This document shows positions 1 to 12,123 of a DNA stretch of 64,000 nucleotides, piece after piece. The stretch is from contig VZSF01002029.1 of the NCBI GenBank assembly GCA_013398295.1, positions 925,595-989,594 on the forward strand, in the 5' to 3' direction. Source of the stretch: Chionis minor. Lineage: Eukaryota > Chordata > Aves > Charadriiformes > Chionididae. Under the pieces are notes generated by a model. The model saw only the letters and a list, made by a program, of their open reading frames with translations, was not told the origin of the DNA and ran no database searches. A program made the position numbers and the translations under genes. Numbering within the stretch: position 1 is the stretch's first letter; every line of letters begins with the position of its first letter.

Positions 1-3000
1 CAGGAGGCTTAGCTGCCCTACGTGCAAGGCTAACACGACTAAAACCCTTATGTGCTAGGCGGTCGAAAGCCTCCCAGTCAATGAAATTATAAAATGGAGT
101 AAGAACAGGCTGTTGTCCCAAACTCTGCTTCTTTTGCACTATAAGGTATTACTGTGCTATATGCTGTAAGACTCTGTTTCTATGCAAATCTTTCTCAGGC
201 CGACCTTTCCTTTCGCAAAAGAGCAAACGGAGGCTACGTCTCTCCCTTTCTGTCTCAGGGAAGGGCAGGCATGAGGACCGTCCTCCTTTAATGAGCTTTG
301 ATATCAGTATTTTATCCTCGCTGCATTTTAGCCATTAATCTGCAAAAGCGTCATTCCCTCATCAAGCGAAGCTGGTATGTGTGGTGCCCAGGCTCGTCTC
401 ACTTCAGACAGTGGGGCTTCTCAGATGATGCAGGATTTGGCGCTGAGTTTATGATCATTATAAATGGATTATGCACCTTAGGCTAGTCTGACAAACATTC
501 ATAAAAAGGATTTAGAAGCTCCTATTACATACCAAGCACTTCTTTTTTCTTTACCTCTTTAAAGAAATGAGTATTTTGTTAATAAGTGTACTGATAAATA
601 AGATACTGTAAAAAGTAAGGTTTTCTCCATCGGTAGTAAGACAAATTTCTAGGGAAACAAGTGAATTTGTTTGTGCAGTGAAAAAGCTGGTCCTAGATCA
701 CCTAAAAGAAACTTTCCAGCCCTTTTTTCAGCTGTATGACATTTTAATAAATGCTCGTTAAATACTACAGTTCATGCAATCAAGTTTCAAGGCTTTGAAA
801 TTTACGCTATTCGTTGAAGTTGATGTTGGGCGTTGCATTACATCAGGAGGAAAAACCTATGTGTTAAACTCAGTAGGTCTTATATCCCAGCACAGACCTT
901 GCGTGCTGGAGCGCGCTGAGGTTTGGTCCCCGGTGCTCCACACTGACCTGCAACCAACCAGCCTTGCTGGGGTCGGGGCCACGTGGAGCCCCCATCCATG
1001 CCCAGATATGTCCCTCCAAGGACTGCTGCCAGGAGAGGGTCCCCACTGCTCTCCGGATATGTCCTCAGGGTGCTAGCACATGAGGCATAACTCATTTTCT
1101 CTTGCTGTTAGGACGTCCCTCTCTCATTATTTGTGTTACAGTAGCACCTAGAGGAATCGGGCATGGAGGGGCCCCATTAGCCAACCTCACGCTTCCTATG
1201 GCTGAGCTATAATGCAACGCAATCTCCTGGGCACGAGAACCATTTTTTAATTAAGCAGTTAGAATACTGCATTATTTGATGATCATTCCAGCTTCTTCTA
1301 ATCCTTATTTGATTTAGCTTTATTTTGCTAATGTACGTTTCACTGCTTGTTGTTATCTTTCTCTTTGAATCTGCTTAGAAATCCATTTAGTCTGGGTAAT
1401 TGCTCCTTCACTAGGCACTTCTCAGTAATGTTCCGCACAATGATCTCATGTCAAAGGATGATGTTAAAATCAAGCGACTAAGCGACTGTCATGATAAAGT
1501 CTTTTTTTAAAAAAAAGGAACTAAAATCTACTATTTGTTCCTGTTTCTGATTATCCTCCATTACAGGTAATGAAATAATGAGAGTAAAAGTTACAAGTAT
1601 CATCCTAAAGGGAACTCAGACACTCATCAATAATATCAGAAATGACCAACATAATCTTATTTAGTTGCACATATTGCTGCAGTCGGAACTCGGTTGTCTG
1701 GTTACAAGAAAGAAAAGGAAGCATCAATATTGCTACTGAAGTCTGAAAATCATTTTATAACAAGATTAACAACATTGCTGATGTACCTGCATGTATTGAG
1801 CATACACGTCCTTTTTCAAAATGATTCCTCTGCAGTGAACAGAAGGAATCTGAAGGTACTGCCTCTGACTTTTTGTATCTGAATGCCTTTTATATTGTTA
1901 AAAAACCAAAAATAATTTCAAAAAATACTCTTTTTAGACTGATGGTTTCACTGCTTCTCATTTGGGCTCAAAGACTGGAGCCTTGCTTTGCAGACTTCCA
2001 ATGGCAGGTATTGCAGCATGATTTTCACTTGGGGTAAATGAATGGGCAGCCCTTGACTCAGCTGAACTCTCAGATTCAGGGCTGAGAATACCAGCCTGCA
2101 TCACGCTTCCATCAGCACCTTAATTTTTAATTTTAGAGGGGGTACCCTGGTCTTGAGCAAAGGTGCATGGAAAAGAGGGCGCAATCTCTTTTTTTTTTTT
2201 TTGACTGGCATTCATTTCACTCTGTGTTTCTGCACAGATGTAGAAGTGTATTTTGGGGAAAAAAAATTAAAGCCATTTAAAATAGGATTTGCTTTGGAAG
2301 ATTTTGTTAACTAGCAGCTTAAAAAAACTACATTTGAACAAAACATTTTAGTCCTGATTTACAAAATAATAATATCTTTAAGCTCATCCAGGGATCCAGG
2401 TTTCTGTGATTTAGGTAGGAAGGTCTTACTCTGAACCAAAATATTATTTTAAAGCAATCTGGGTAGATTGAGACTAGCAGACTAATATATTATGTCACTT
2501 GCTGAATGTCCCTAGCTTGAAGATGTTTGTCATTTCTGTACAGTAAACGTGACAATGCAGTATGTCATAGGAAACCTCCAGGAGTGACAGTGAGGATGAA
2601 TAATAGAGATGGGCGCCTGTTATCGAAGGTGGCATCTCACCGAGTTCAACTCCTATCGGTTGCATCTGTGATACCGTATGTATTTGTTGCTTTTAAAAAA
2701 TCCGTTAGCTACCACTGTGGGTCCGTGAAGATTCGCAGTATTTCGGGTTGGCCACAGAGTCCTGGCAGGTTGACTTTATAGGGAGAACTCAGGAGGGGAA
2801 TAACGGCACGTTCCACAACCAATCGCCTGGAAAACGCCTTTTCTTGTTGCTGTACTTGAGACGTAACTCTGCCTCTGCTCTGGTACACAAAGGGTAAATA
2901 GAACCAACATTAATGGTCTCCAGAAATTTAATATTAAACAGTACTGGCACAGCTTCTGGCCTATGCTTGTGTCAGCGTAACATGGGGTAGGGAGGATTAT

Positions 3001-3865
3001 TTTTTCTCTGTTTCCCCCTTTTTGTTTGTTTTTGCTTGTTTGATTTCTTTTTGCTGAGGTATTACTCATGCCTCATTCTGGGAGGAGAAGGAGGCAGCTA
3101 CCCTTAAATAAGAGAGATTTGTTAATATAGACATCACCTGATGCTAACAAGCTTGTCAGGATTCTGTTTTTTATAACTGCTCCCAGCTAGGAAGAATGAT
3201 GGCGAAGGTGGGGTGATTCAGACCTCGGCTGAATTTCTTAGGTCGTTATCATCTTAGTTTCAGGCCATTTTACAATACAGAGCAAGGTAGATATTAATGC
3301 CTGTGGTCAATGATCTGCTTGTAATAGACAAAGTGCTACATGATAGTTTCATGGGAAGATTGATGCTGCCGTCTCTGAGATGTTGCTGACTCATCCATGG
3401 CATCTAATGGATGCACTTCCCTGAATTAATTCCTGCTTCCAGTTCCATAAATACGGCTAAACTAAAAGATACCTCTTAGGAAACATCCTGTCTTCATCTT
3501 AATGTCACTTACTCCAATGGTTAATTACTCTTACTGTTAAACATTTGCATCTTATTTCTAGCTCAAAAGTGTCTAGCGTCAGATTCCAGTTATAGCTGCT
3601 TATCCTTGTGTTGTTTTTTCGAAAAGCTGTTTTTACTTTAGAGGTTTTGAAATTAAATAAGCTTTCATTTTTTCTGTAAGATTTTCATGATAACATCACC
3701 AGTCTTTTCACCAGAACACTTTTTTTCCCATCCAGCATGTTTCTTTTTACAATAAGGAGGCAATGTGGAATTGTTAAAGCATTTTTAAGTTATTCTATTT
3801 TTTAAAACAGTCGTAATGCTTTAGCTTTGACCTTCCAAAGGTGTAAGGGAAACAAGGATTGCAGG
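1..3865. other. Unique AT-rich non-coding stretch
   Basis: I see no gene here. Open frames in this stretch are at most about 100 codons, have ordinary composition and no recognisable motif. The DNA is AT-rich with scattered homopolymers, for example 14 T at 2189-2202 and a T/A run near 1501-1518. A moderately GC-rich patch lies at 890-1080, but it has few CpG and no promoter-like structure. No repeat family was recognised. Confidence 0.6.
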
Positions 3866-3867
3866 GT

Positions 3868-4012
3868 ATGGTCATATATTTTATTAGACCGACAGATACA
3901 GATTGGGGGAGAGGGCGGGGAATAAAAAGATTGGACATTTAAACATTCCCTGAGATGCCAAGAGGACCAACAACATACCTGTTTATCACTCAGTTTAGTA
4001 AGAGGTATTACT
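3868..4012. repeat. Possible degenerate ancient interspersed repeat
   Basis: The stretch contains 'ttttattagaccgaca' near the left and 'agaggtattacttc' near the right. Both resemble, from memory, words from an old interspersed repeat common in reptile and bird genomes (a TTTATTAGACCAAC word and an AAAGGTATTACCTC word). The copy would be heavily diverged and its ends are not sharp. This rests on recalled similarity only and could be chance. No coding potential is visible. Confidence 0.22.
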
Positions 4013-7000
4013 TCTTACAAGTCTTCCTTTTTTTGCAATATTTCACAAAACAAGGTCAGAAAATGTTATATAAAGGACATTTACGTGTCTTCTAGCAAGA
4101 AGAAAGTTTATTGAGCAAAAAGATCTGCACAAAAGTTATGAACCGTGTTGATCAGCTCAAAAATGAATAAATCAAAAAGGTGATATATTTTCTGTCAGGG
4201 TAAAAGTATTGAGCTAGAGAAACTTCTGTTATAGTTGTCTCTCTTGTCTTTCACCACCTCAAGGTTTATTAAAGGAAATAAATACCACTAAATGTATTCG
4301 GCAATAAAGCATTATATAAAGGCACATAAAAATTCAATGATGGGGGTTGGAAAATTAGTAGCCAATAACTATATTGTTCTCTAATCATTTTGAAAAGTAA
4401 TTTGGCCCCCTCCCCTGTCGCCACCTCTGTCAGTGTTGGAGGAGGCAGGAAATTGCACTGGATGATCAAATAACGTAATTACTCTAAAAAAAAAATACTA
4501 ACTGTTTTTGTTTAAAATAGGGCAAAGAGGTGTTGATTCTTTCTCATTCACAACATTTACTACACATTTGACATTTGAGCTGCTATAACTGGGAAGAGAT
4601 GACTCCATCCTGAGGGGAAGGATGTTATTTCTACAGCTAATTGGCTGGCTGATACCTTAATTCATAAATCCATGCGCCTGTTCTCATTTACCATGGCAAA
4701 AGATCCCAGCCATTTATAGCCAGCAGTGAGGACAAGAATACTTATTTTCTCTGCTTTCTTTGAAGTCCATTCTTAAAAATCACTGAGATGTAAAATTCCT
4801 TCTCAATAGATTTTTTTTTTTTAAACCCATACACCATTAAAAATGCATATAATATCAAACCTTCCCTAAGAAATCTGTCACACAGTGACTGAGAACAACT
4901 TCAATTAAATCTTCTTATTAAGTGAAGAAGTAATTTACACTCAGATTTCACCAGATGAGGTTAATGTAATTATACAAGGGATGTTCCAACAATTGACAGC
5001 TCCCTGTAGCCTTATAATCACCTGCAAATTAGAAGAGGAAGAGCTCTGAGTTCCCGTTTCTCCCGTGCATGATGCATACAGAAAGCTAAATAGGGACATT
5101 TCCAGAGGAGGCCACACCTTTCTGGATGGTTTTTTCCTTGAAATTTCTTTCATGGCAATAGCTGTCCTAATTTTTATTTTTTCAAATGCACCTTCTCTGC
5201 TCAGTTTGACCTTATTGATAACGTTTGATGCTTAAAAGGGGATTTAAATTAAAACAAAAATAAAATATTCAAATAGCAGGCACTGAACTATAAATTACAA
5301 AACAATAGATGATTACATTAGCTATGCACTGTAAGATTTAACTTGGAGTGCATATTTCTTCTAGATAAAAGATCGTTTAATGTCTTTTAATTAGAAGATC
5401 CTTTCAGGATTTTTCCTTCCACATCTGATGCAGTAATTTTATGTTTCAAACGTATACAAAGATATTCTGAGATCTACATATAAAAAGCCAGAGGAAACTT
5501 CAAAAAATTACTGGCTTATAATTTTTGAAAAAGCCTCTCTCTAGTGGAAAAAAAAGTTTGATATGAACAATTCACTGTTTAGATATTGAAAATGAGGAGT
5601 TTATTGTACCCTTTTGTGGTTACAGCAAAGTTGCTGTATCTAAGACTGTCTCCAAGAGTAAACTAGACAGAAAATTTAAGTCTGGTCCATTCAAGAAATT
5701 CCCGTTAAAATTCTGCGCACTGCACTGTAAAATGTTCTGGGATATATATGCACTAATAATGCTCATACAGACAAGATAATTGGATGTTAAAATAGGCAGG
5801 CAAGTGTACAACTGGCCAGATATTCTCTTCAGTCAATCTGCTGGCAATGGTGCATGAACATTTTTAATATTATATATTGCATTTGTGAAGGTGGAAGAGA
5901 GAAAAAAAATGTAAGAAAGTGTTTTGAAGTCTTCAGATATGAATCTTGGGGTAACTAAATATTATTTTTATATTTACATTTTATACTAAAAGTCATTTAC
6001 TTCTAGTCTGCGGGTTACTGGGTATATATTTGCTGCATAAGGAAAAATCTAGGCTGAAAAAGAGGTCTTTGAGGTACTGATTTTCTCCTTGATTTCCCTG
6101 ATGCACCACAGCAGGACTTTTCTTAGTGATATTTTATTCATTTTTCTCCTTCTAATTATCTTTGATTCTTCTTTTCCTGTCTTTCCTTCCATGCTATGCC
6201 ACGGAAAGTGCCTTTGTGGCGAGCAGAGGGGAATTCCTGCAACATATTTCAGGGAGCATGAAATACAACCTGGGATTTTGCTGCGAAGGCTAGAGATGAA
6301 AAGTGCTAACTAACAAAATCTGCTCCAGGGGAAAGCGTTTTCTCACTTTCATAATGAAATATTCATAGCATAACACTTTTTCTCCCTATGACAATCACAG
6401 GTGAATCCCAGGCTCAATTTTTGTGATCTCTGGAAATGGGACCTTGGCAATATCCCTTCTGCCAGGCTTCTTCATCTCGGCGCTGGATGCGAAAAGGACT
6501 CAACCGGTTGCACGGCTATGAACTCCTACGTGTGCGCTTTCTGTATTTCTTGACTCAGAGTGACATGCTAAGATCCCTCTGCCACAGGACAAATTGTCTA
6601 GGAACATCACCTGGAAGAGGTCCGACCCTCAGCTCTTTAGCTCCTGTGCGCCTCCATCACGCTGAGAACATGGGCTGAGCTTCATCACGGTGCTGTGCAG
6701 AGCGCGTAGCTCTGCAGCCACCCGGTGAGGCCTGATTTAAAAGGCAATCTCCCTGCAAAGGCGGATGACTAGAAGGTCTAAGTGGCTTTTTGTTTATTTT
6801 TCATTTGTTTGTTTGTTTTGGCTTGGCTTTGTAAAGGCAGCTGGGGGAGAAAAACAACTCTTCTTTTGAACCAAGGCCAGCGCAAAAGGAAACCATCGAA
6901 AATGAATCTCACCTCTTCGTGCCATTATGCCACAACAAAAAGCTTAAAGAACATTTTCGGTTATGGTTTTGGGGTTGTTTTTTTTTGTAAAGCCTGTATT

Positions 7001-8452
7001 TTTCTGTCACATGCGCTAATCATTTTATTAACTTTATATAGTCCATATGTGGGGTGTATGGACACCCCATACAGCGCGTCTTCTGGGTGCTGCAGCCCAG
7101 CAGAGCAGAAGGTGAACCTATGGTACTGTACGATCTGCCTTAATCTAATTTTCTCCAATTGAGAGGTACTGAGATAAAGCTACAGGGTTGGAACACAAGC
7201 ACTTTAGCAAAAAGAGACAAATTATATCCGGAATGTTAAAAAAAGATTTATTGGTCTCATGTAGTATTAGACTACGTGGTTTATTGGACTGCTATGCAGT
7301 GTGTAACCTGTGACACACTTATATTTCATGCAATTAACAAATGGTCGGAATTTCAAAGCTATCCCAGAGGGGCAACATGAATATATTCATTAGCTACCAT
7401 CAAATACATAGTAAATATATTTATCATCAAAAATAATTTGTTCCATTTATAAGCTACATTTTGTATATATTTGTTTATATGCGTGCAATAAGGGTGAACA
7501 CAAAAAAATGTTTTCAATTTCCTATGTGATATAAGACAGTCCCGTATTTCTAAGTGGAAAATTATCCTATGTGGATAATCTCAGGCTTTGAACAAGAAAG
7601 GGGAATATATAAAACTAAATGCTTAGTCTGATACACGGTTCGTTGAATTCCAGTTAAGCAATGAAAATTAAATGCTCCACACTGCACTTTGAAAGACTCT
7701 TCCTGTCTGACCTCAAGGAAACAAGTCAACTAATTTTTTGTGGCTTAATTTAGGTGAGTGAAATTCCACCTCTATTGAAATCAATGACAGAGCCCCTGTG
7801 CTTTCAGTGGGGCTGTAATTCCACATCCATGTGTACACTGTGACTGATGGTCTCTGCCACATGTAGCTCCAGGAAATGTCATTTATATATATTTGTGCAG
7901 TGCCCTGCATAGTAAAGATTGGGCTTAGTTGAAGTGAGCCAATGAGCTGGTAACATAATATAAATAATAAATGATACCTGCTAAACAACTTTGTATGGGG
8001 GGCTGCGTTTCTGTGGAAAGGAGATTTATGCGCTATGAAAAATATTATTTAATGACTTTCCTGGCCTTTTTTTTTTTTAGCCTGCTTGCAGATTAGATTG
8101 ACAGTTCAACATACGACATGATTAATTTTCTTGATTGCTCAAGGAGCTTACAAGAGCTAAGCATAAATTATTTTGGTTTGGATGTTATCAATTTAACTGA
8201 TCAAAAAAAATGGACTTAAACATTCCAAATTGTTTTTTTCCTGAAAATGCTGCTGTGGTGTTGGTTGTAGATGTGTTGTTATTCATCTTTCGTGGAAGTG
8301 GCAGGTAAAATAAACCATCTTTAGAAAACATAATGACCTGGCTGAAGGCAGGGGTGAAATGTCTTAGTCTTATCTCTCAACGTTCTGACCTGTCAATGGA
8401 AAAGAAACCCAAACACAGCTGGTGCATGGCCGCCAAATGAAACAGTTAAATA
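4013..8452. other. Non-coding stretch, no gene seen
   Basis: AT-rich sequence without a convincing open frame. The longest frame, 126 codons at 6782-7162 on the plus strand, starts in a T-rich low-complexity run and has no family resemblance. An 8-bp perfect inverted repeat with a 4-base loop sits at 7050-7069 (TGGGGTGT / ACACCCCA). The interval 4620-4740 is less AT-rich and looks like a possible conserved element, but this cannot be tested from one sequence. Confidence 0.55.
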
Positions 8453-8588
8453 GCCTGGAAGGATTTAAAAGACATATAGATGTGGCACTTAGGGACTTGG
8501 TTTAGCGGTGAACTTGGCAGTGTTAGGTTTATGGTTGGACTTGATGAACCGAAAGCTTTTTTCCAGCCTGGGTGATTCTGTGATTCTT
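8453..8588 (+). mobile_element. CR1 LINE 3' end, 5'-truncated and diverged
   Basis: The sequence reads like the last part of a CR1 3' untranslated region: a 'tggaaggatttaaaa' block, 'tggcacttagggacttggtttag', then 'ggttggacttgatgaac', and finally a short terminal repeat 'gattctgtgattctttg'. The same block order is present in the larger CR1 copy at 54966-56155. CR1 is a non-LTR retrotransposon that is usually 5'-truncated on insertion and ends in 8-bp-type repeats rather than poly(A). This copy holds no coding part. Several substitutions in the tail (CTGTGATTC instead of CTATGATTC) suggest an old insertion. Confidence 0.85.
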
Positions 8589-11500
8589 TGGGTGGCACAG
8601 CAGCACAGTCCATCGAGAAGGAGCCCCTTCTCCTTAGCTGTGCTCTTTGAATCAAGATGCCGAAGTTGAAAGCAAATTGTAGAAAAAAGAAAAACAATGT
8701 GTAAGTATAAAAACCAAAACCCAACCAAAGGACCAAACCAAACGGCCTATAGCTACTTCTCTGTCCAATCTAGACAGGCTACATGCAAGGGCAAAGGTGC
8801 AGTGTGTTCAATTCTAGATAATTTTATGTTTTGGGATTTTTTCTCCCCGTAAGATTTAAATACTCAGCAGTAAGTCAGATGGAAATGGAGGATGACAAGA
8901 AAAGAGCCCCACTTTACAACATAATAAAATAACTATTTGGAATTTGAGTAGGCAAAAGAGAAGGAGGCGTTGCAGAGAGCGTCTTCCTGTTGGTCACTTA
9001 CAAAGTGAGATAACATTTGGGTATACTTTCTTTAGTTTATAGGGTAACTAATTTACCTGCAGAAATTCATCCCTAAAATGTTTATTTTTATTACCTAGCT
9101 GGGACACTGTTGTGTAAGCTTGCAGGAATAGACACGGGCTGATTCTGGGAGCTCAGAGCCCTATGCCTTGTGTGGGAGAAAAAAAAAAAAAGGCTTTTTA
9201 CCACTCATAGTTTTTGACTAATATAGGAATACAGGAAAAAGTATTCTCCAAGCAGAGTCGGTTGCTTTTTGTTGTGGTTAGATAGAGAGGAGGACGCACG
9301 CTGTTGTTGATTTTCTGTAGTAACTAGCTACCTGCCACGAGTGTCTTATCCTACATAACAGCTACATGCGAGATAGAAAGTTCTCCTGGCACAGTAATTT
9401 CTGTCAGGGGATAAGAATCTCATAACTTTTTTGTACAGACAAGAGGCTGCATATGCCAAACCAACATAATAATGGTGATTATAGAGAGTACTATAAAAAT
9501 CCTGTTTTGAGAGCTCTTGCCTTCATACCCTGTTTTGCCTCGGGATTTGCCTCTGAGAAAATGAAAAACCTCTCTTTGGTACTATAAGCTGTATGTACAT
9601 TTAAAATTTGATGCTATAGGTACCATAAATTAACATTTTCTGCAATAGGTAAAGTCTGTACTTCAATGGTACCAACAAAATACATTGCATTACCTTCAAA
9701 ATCCCAACTAGAAATAGGGGATTCTATGTGTGTAGGTAGAAGGAGTTCCAGTGCCTTTCTCTTCTGCAGACAGATCCGACATTGGCATTTGCAAAAGGAT
9801 GTTAAGGCCTCAGGAGCATGACTTGGAAATTAGATGAGAACAACAGAAGCTGGGGGGGGAGAACTTTGGACACTTGAAAAAAAGTTACTAGCAGTATATT
9901 AATGTCCTTCCTCAAGGTACACTGTTGTTTTATCAAGCACACCTATTAGCTGTTTCCAGCCTCTCATTGTCACCTGTGGCAGCTTTAACCTTATTCTCTA
10001 AAATGATAATGTGCTGAAATCAAACTGCCTATTAATGGGGCTAAAAACCTACACTGTGTTTTTTCTATCCAATTTGGTTACGCTTAAAGATTTGTCAGTT
10101 AAAGCAGCATCTCAAAAAGATAGTATTTGATTCCTGAAATTTAATATTGTAAGTGTGTGGAGAGCCATTAGTGGCTGACTTGTGGCACCCTTCATCACTC
10201 ATTCCCATCAGAACTGTGTTTTCCATCTGCACTTTCCCTTGGTGTCTGGCTGGGAATATTACTATTACTAGAGCAGCAGATTGCAGCTGCTCTTTCCCCA
10301 CAGTCGAGAGCATCCTCCAGACCGCTCTAACCAGACAATAATGAAAAATAAATGCCTAATGCCCCAATCTGGTAAATGAGATTAAACAATTGAGCATATC
10401 CAAAGAAATTAAACGTAGCCCAATAACTCTGAATGGCTTGGAAAACTGTAGAGGGGGAGAAAACTATAGGTCCTGGGGTAAAATGTTGATATATTCTTTC
10501 AGAAATGAGTACTACCTTAACCTGCTGACCTTAAGAGAAATTTTTAAAAATGAGAATGTCAGAATCTGACTAACAGAGGAGTGTCTACCTCTGCGCTTTT
10601 GTGAGTGTTGTCTGCGTTGACATTGGTCACCTCCAAGTGTTCCCAAGATGTTTATCCCCACCCCACGCTGTTTGCGAAAGCCTGCTTGGTGTCCATAGCG
10701 GGCACAACCAGCTCAGAGGAAAAAGAGGACGCAGATATGAGGCAGCGACAGAGGGTCACCACCAGTTTTTGGCTCAGTTTTGTACCCAAGCCTCATAAAT
10801 GCAAGTCTGAGCCCCAACACGCTGTCATGGACTCGGGTCACCCCTGTAGCATCCCACAGCTTTGGTGGGAAAGGGAAGGAGAAGGGGTGGTCACCGGCTG
10901 GGTGTACGTGTGCGTGTGTTGGAAGGGGGGAGGTGTGACTATGCTGTGCTTCAAAACCACTAAGCCTCTCCGTGCTTGGGCTTACAAGAAGACCTTTGGA
11001 GCTGAAAAGTGCTCTCCTCCTTAAACTTCCTTCTTTCCATGCTTACTGGAGGCTTTTGGATGATGTTTGCATATCTTTCATCCCCTCTGCTCCTAAGGGG
11101 TTATTTAGTTCTAACTGCCTGACATTTACTTGGCTTCAGGTCTTTGAATGAACACGAAGCCAGACAGGGAAAAATCTTCTGGCATGATTTCATCATAGAC
11201 ATGGTGATGTTATAGACTATCCTATTTATTTTCTTTTTCATGTGAGTAATAGAGCAGCAAGGGTTTAGAAAAACAGTCCTGGCAAGAAAACTCTCTTCAT
11301 GTTAAATAATTTTTTTAAATTAAAAAACAACCAAACAAAAAAAGCCCACCACCACCGAAGAACCCCAACAATTTTAGAAGCAGGGTTGAAAATACTGTTT
11401 GTTTACCAGTTGTCTTGCCTCCTACGTCAGCTGCTAAGTGACTCGGTAGTAAGTAGAAATAGCCAGCTCCTCAGGAATGGAAGCACCTAGCAAAACCGTG

Positions 11501-12056
11501 AGGGTCTTTTGCCATTTGAGAATGAAAAGAAAATAGCAGCTGAAATTCTGTAACGTTACAGTTTTTCTTTTACTTCCTCTCAGCTGGCTGGCTGTGTCGC
11601 ATTTTTCCGTTTGCAGCTAATCCACAAGGATTAAAAGAATTTACTACAATGATTGAATGCAAAACTATTCCTCGACCTGCGATGTTACAGGAGGTCTGTA
11701 ACAAAGACAGTGGGTTTTGAGCTGGTTCAGTGGTAAGTTTTCCATGGGCATTACTGGATATGCACATTACAAATGCGTGAAATACTTAAGTCCGGGCTCT
11801 CCTGGGGGAACATCTATTTGGCCCAATATGGCTTAGTGTAGAAGTTCCCCAAATTAGCTCCAAGTGCATATAAAGTCTCTTTCATATCCTGGACACTAAG
11901 TGCACAGGGTATTAAGTACTTTGTCCAGACCAATTCTCATTTCAGTGTTACTTTATGGATCTGCATTCTGATTTCCATTGACTGACGCAGATACATAGTT
12001 GATTTCTGCCCAGGAATAAAAGGTACTGGAAATTTCAAAATAGTCTTGTTTTGTTT
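8589..12056. other. Non-coding stretch, no gene seen
   Basis: No gene recognised. Overlapping frames of 60-140 codons occur near 10.6-11.0 kb in a locally GC-richer patch, but they lack motifs and overlap one another. The interval 10230-10460 has mixed composition with AATAATG, ATTAAA and CAATTG words typical of possible non-coding regulatory DNA. An A-rich simple stretch is at 11310-11345. Confidence 0.5.
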
Positions 12057-12077
12057 AAAAAAAAAAAAAAAAAAAAG
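12057..12077. repeat. Poly(A) run of 21 bases
   Basis: An uninterrupted A tract directly left of an assembly ambiguity (N at 12103). It is likely a cause of the sequencing or assembly break. No retroposed gene body was recognised upstream of it. Confidence 0.9.
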
Positions 12078-12123
12078 CATACTTTTTGGGTGGGTAAATT
12101 TTNGCATACTTTTTGGGTGTAAA
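12078..12123. other. Single-N gap with duplicated flanks
   Basis: A block beginning 'gcatactttttgggtg' occurs at 12078 and again at 12104, separated by a single N at 12103. Both copies continue into 'taaat'. A lone N between near-identical short flanks is best explained as an imperfectly closed assembly junction next to the poly(A) run, not as a genuine tandem repeat. Confidence 0.75.

Noticed and set aside
7050..7069. 8-bp inverted repeat as a terminator or microRNA precursor
   Set aside because: The stem is too short for a microRNA precursor, and hairpin terminators do not apply to animal nuclear DNA.
7231..7300. 'tttattggtctc' words resembling the old repeat suspected at 3.87 kb
   Set aside because: The match is about a dozen bases and does not extend.
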